A program made the position numbers and the translations under genes. 7,792 bases of DNA from Caryophanales bacterium (GTDB taxonomy: Bacteria > Bacillota_I > Bacilli_A > RFN20 > CAG-826), in the NCBI GenBank assembly GCA_028723545.1, contig JAQYER010000075.1:1-7792 (forward strand), read 5' to 3'. Below are positions 5,393 to 7,792 of this stretch, piece after piece. Positions within the stretch are counted from its first letter, which is position 1. Every line of letters begins with the position of its first letter. Below the pieces are notes generated by a model. That model searched no databases. It was not told where the DNA came from and saw only the letters and a program-made list of their open reading frames with translations.

Positions 5393-6310
5393 ATGAAATC
5401 AAAAAACTTATTATTTATTACATTATTATCATTAATCTCAATTGCATTGACTTCTTGTAATAATATTTCAATGGCGGTCAAAAGCAAAGGTGAAGAAGTA
5501 ACTGCTCTTGAATGGTCAAAATCATATATTCATAGTTATGATTCAAATCTTTCATTCTTTTTTGATATTGTTAATGCTGAAAATGATTTACCATCATATT
5601 CATATAAATACATTAATCAAACAACAACCAAGAATGTTCGTACAGCTATTGAAGACGGCAATTCTTCAAAAGAAAATGCTGATCAAAAAACAACTCAAAC
5701 TGGTGCGTTCGACTCAGCAAATAACACATATAAAACAAAAAAAGAAATTACAAATAAAAAGAAAACTCCTGAGGGACTTATTTATTCATCAACACAAGAA
5801 TCATATCAATATCAAAAATCACAAAATACTGTTTGTATTTTTGATTTAGTAGAAAAAACATATAAAAAACAAGATATTGTCGATTCAGTTTCTACTTTCG
5901 CTAAAGCGGACCAATTATTAAATAATGTTTATCTTACAATATCATCTGTTTATGCTCTATTACAATTAGCTGGTGATTCTTTTGGAACGGATGAAACGTA
6001 TAAAAACGATCAATTTTATATTAAAGGAAATGTTTTCACTGTTAAAACTACTTCTCAATATGTTGACATATTAAATGACACTTCAAGATATTCATCAATT
6101 GAAGGTGAAGTTGAATATACAAGGCAATATATATTTGAAAATTCTTATATCACTATTACTCGATTTACCAAATATAAAAACTGTTCATATACCGATTTAA
6201 ATTCTGAATATAAATATTCTGTTCAACAAGAATCTGGAGAAACAATTACTTTTAAAAATAAAGGAACTGTAAGTAAAGTTTACACTGAAGACTTTACTTA
6301 TGTTGAATAA
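5393..6310 (+). CDS. predicted surface lipoprotein, function unknown
   Basis: This 305-residue protein, counted from the ATG at 5393, starts with a textbook lipoprotein signal peptide: a short basic N-region (MKSKN), a hydrophobic core (residues 6-18) and the lipobox LTSC with Cys22 as the lipidation site. It should be exported, lipidated by Lgt, cut by Lsp and anchored to the outer face of the cell membrane. A longer frame begins at a TTG 39 bases upstream, but this would put 13 extra residues before the signal peptide and lies on the -35 box, so I reject it. The mature part is rich in Ser, Thr, Asn, Lys and Tyr. It has a low-complexity polar stretch (about 75-120 counted from Met1), followed by alternating polar/hydrophobic segments that suggest a beta-rich domain. 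I recognise no family or catalytic motif. The ABC-F gene begins four bases after its TAA stop, so the two are probably co-transcribed. Confidence 0.8.
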   Translation: MKSKNLLFITLLSLISIALTSCNNISMAVKSKGEEVTALEWSKSYIHSYDSNLSFFFDIVNAENDLPSYSYKYINQTTTKNVRTAIEDGNSSKENADQKTTQTGAFDSANNTYKTKKEITNKKKTPEGLIYSSTQESYQYQKSQNTVCIFDLVEKTYKKQDIVDSVSTFAKADQLLNNVYLTISSVYALLQLAGDSFGTDETYKNDQFYIKGNVFTVKTTSQYVDILNDTSRYSSIEGEVEYTRQYIFENSYITITRFTKYKNCSYTDLNSEYKYSVQQESGETITFKNKGTVSKVYTEDFTYVE

Positions 6311-6314
6311 TCTT

Positions 6315-7792
6315 ATGGCAGTTTTTACTGTAAAAGATTTGTTTTTTAATTACCAAGATAAGGAATTATATAACAACCTTTCTTTTCAGCTTAACCCTAA
6401 TGAACATGCTTGTTTAGTTGGTTCAAATGGATGTGGAAAAACTACTTTATTAAATATCATTACCAAAAATATTACTCCAGATAAAGGAAGTGTGAATTGG
6501 GAAGGCCATATTAGTTATGCTTATCTTGACCAAAAATTATCCACTAGCCTTGATTCAAGAGTGGATGATTATCTTTATGGAGTATTTGCAACATATTTTC
6601 ATAAAGAACAAGAAATGAATCATTTGTATGAACTATCGTCAAATGAATTTGAAAGTCCGCAAAACATTGATAAATATTTGCAAAAAGCCTCTATTATTCA
6701 AGAAGAATTACTTAATTCTGATTTTTATTCATTATCCGTTAAAATTAATTCAATTAAAGAAGGTCTTGGGATTAAAACTTCGCGTGGAGATTGTTTATTA
6801 AAGGAATTATCAAGCGGAGAAAGAGAAAAGATTTATTTAGCAAGAATGCTTTTAGAAGAAAAAGATGTTCTTATTTTAGATGAACCAACAAACTTCCTTG
6901 ATCAACAACACGTCAAGTGGTTAGCGGATTATTTATCTAATTACCCTAATGCCTTTTTAGTTGTTTCTCATGACCATGCTTTTTTAAAGCAAATCGCAAA
7001 TGTAGTGTTTTGTTTAGAAAATAAAATAATTACTAGATATAAAGGTGATTTTGATTTTTTCTTAGAACAACACAAATTAATTAAAGAACAATATGAAAAA
7101 AATTATATTGCTCAGCAACGTTATATTAAAAAAGAAAAAGAATTTATTGAAAAAAATATCGTTAGAGCTACTTCTTCCAAAGCTGCAAAATCAAGAAGAA
7201 CAAGACTAGAACATCTCGAGGTAATGGACGCTCCAACGAATAATGAAATAAAAGTTCATTATAAATTTCCATTTATCGGTGATTGTGGAGAAAAAGTATT
7301 AGAAGTTAATAATTTATTAATTGGATATAACAACAAACCTCTTCCACTTCCTAAAATCAATATGCTTATCAAAAAGCATATGCATGTAGCGATCTTAGGA
7401 AAAAATGGAATTGGAAAAACAACATTTATTAAAACAATATTAGGTCAAATTCCTCAAATTGATGGAAATTATAAAATTTTAAATGGAACAGTAGTTAATT
7501 ATTTTTCTCAAGATGAAGATTTTGATAAATCATTAACTCCTGTTGAATATTTAAAATCTATTTATGAAGATAAAACTCCTCTAGAACTAAGAACCATATT
7601 AGGAAGCGCTGGAGTGAAATCAAATTTAGCTATTCGACCAATGAACCAATTATCTGGTGGTGAAGTCGCTAAAACAATGCTAGCAAAAATGATGCTTAAA
7701 AAAGCAAATATGCTAATATTTGATGAACCAACAAACCATTTAGATCAAAAAGCTAAAGAAGCATTATTTGATTCAATTAAAAAATATCCAGG
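6315..7792 (+). CDS. ABC-F family ATPase (ribosome-associated), 3' end outside window
   Basis: At least 492 residues are visible, with no stop before the window edge. The protein has two ABC nucleotide-binding domains and no membrane segments, as in the ABC-F translation factors (EttA, Uup, YbiT, Vga/Msr relatives), which act at the ribosomal E site rather than in transport. Domain 1 has Walker A GSNGCGKTT (36-44), Q-loop Q73, signature LSSGE (165-169), Walker B LILDEPTNFLD (186-196) and switch His219 in VSHDH. The interdomain linker (about 254-315) is helical and basic, with FIEKNIVRATSSKAAKSRR (277-295) typical of the P-site tRNA interaction motif. Domain 2 has GKNGIGKTT (362-370), Q399, LSGGE (446-450) and LIFDEPTNHLD (467-477). 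The linker looks short and housekeeping-like rather than the extended loop of antibiotic-resistance members, but that distinction is uncertain by eye. The ATG lies four bases after the lipoprotein stop, without a Shine-Dalgarno sequence. Confidence 0.93.
   Translation, partial: MAVFTVKDLFFNYQDKELYNNLSFQLNPNEHACLVGSNGCGKTTLLNIITKNITPDKGSVNWEGHISYAYLDQKLSTSLDSRVDDYLYGVFATYFHKEQEMNHLYELSSNEFESPQNIDKYLQKASIIQEELLNSDFYSLSVKINSIKEGLGIKTSRGDCLLKELSSGEREKIYLARMLLEEKDVLILDEPTNFLDQQHVKWLADYLSNYPNAFLVVSHDHAFLKQIANVVFCLENKIITRYKGDFDFFLEQHKLIKEQYEKNYIAQQRYIKKEKEFIEKNIVRATSSKAAKSRRTRLEHLEVMDAPTNNEIKVHYKFPFIGDCGEKVLEVNNLLIGYNNKPLPLPKINMLIKKHMHVAILGKNGIGKTTFIKTILGQIPQIDGNYKILNGTVVNYFSQDEDFDKSLTPVEYLKSIYEDKTPLELRTILGSAGVKSNLAIRPMNQLSGGEVAKTMLAKMMLKKANMLIFDEPTNHLDQKAKEALFDSIKKYP

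Noticed and set aside
5508..5849. A + strand open frame inside the lipoprotein gene in another frame
   Set aside because: Its Ile/Lys/His/Gln-rich translation is what a shifted frame of AT-rich coding DNA gives; the lipoprotein frame has the signal peptide and promoter.
6279..6314. A separate promoter for the ABC-F gene (TTTACA at 6279 with TATGTT at 6299)
   Set aside because: The spacer would be only 14 bases and the -10 box is poor; co-transcription with the lipoprotein gene is simpler.
6315..7792. ABC-F gene as an antibiotic-resistance determinant
   Set aside because: The interdomain linker looks short and of housekeeping type, and nothing around it suggests a resistance island; the C-terminus is missing, so this remains undecided rather than supported.

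Overview
The window comes from an AT-rich, low-GC Firmicutes-type bacterium. The protein families and gut/host-style gene content suggest an uncultured Bacilli lineage near RF39, the Mollicutes or Erysipelotrichales, but this placement is inference. Every visible tryptophan codon is TGG, and two genes end in TGA, so TGA is a stop and the Mycoplasma code does not apply. The window reads as ordinary chromosome: there is no insertion sequence, CRISPR array, tRNA or rRNA, and no gap over 300 bases without a gene.

Layout. The C-terminal end of a phosphoglucomutase gene (pgcA-like, + strand) enters from the left and closes with a strong intrinsic terminator. Convergent to it is a minus-strand pair read from right to left: an MntE-like manganese exporter of the cation diffusion facilitator family, then, two bases downstream, a double-zinc-ribbon polytopic membrane protein of unknown function. 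A 79-bp divergent intergenic region separates the exporter from a + strand run: an orphan ATP-grasp ligase, a short-type malic enzyme, a predicted lipoprotein, and an ABC-F ATPase that runs off the right edge.

Two signals stand out. First, the divergent region holds an 18-bp inverted repeat (AATTAAAC-AA-GTTTAATT) that touches the -35 boxes of both promoters. It fits the AATTAA-N6-TTAATT pattern known for the Mn-responsive DtxR-family regulators of streptococci (SloR/PsaR/ScaR type), and it sits beside a probable Mn exporter. Second, all four genes with their own upstream region have a recognisable -35/-10 promoter whose -10 box ends only 6 to 12 bases before the ATG, with no Shine-Dalgarno sequence. 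They therefore appear to be transcribed as leaderless or nearly leaderless mRNAs. The two tightly linked downstream genes (zinc-ribbon protein and ABC-F) also lack a good Shine-Dalgarno sequence.

Functionally, the window mixes central carbon metabolism (phosphoglucomutase, malic enzyme), metal homeostasis, an uncharacterised ligation reaction, a surface lipoprotein and a ribosome-associated ATPase. I see no classical defence or mobile system.
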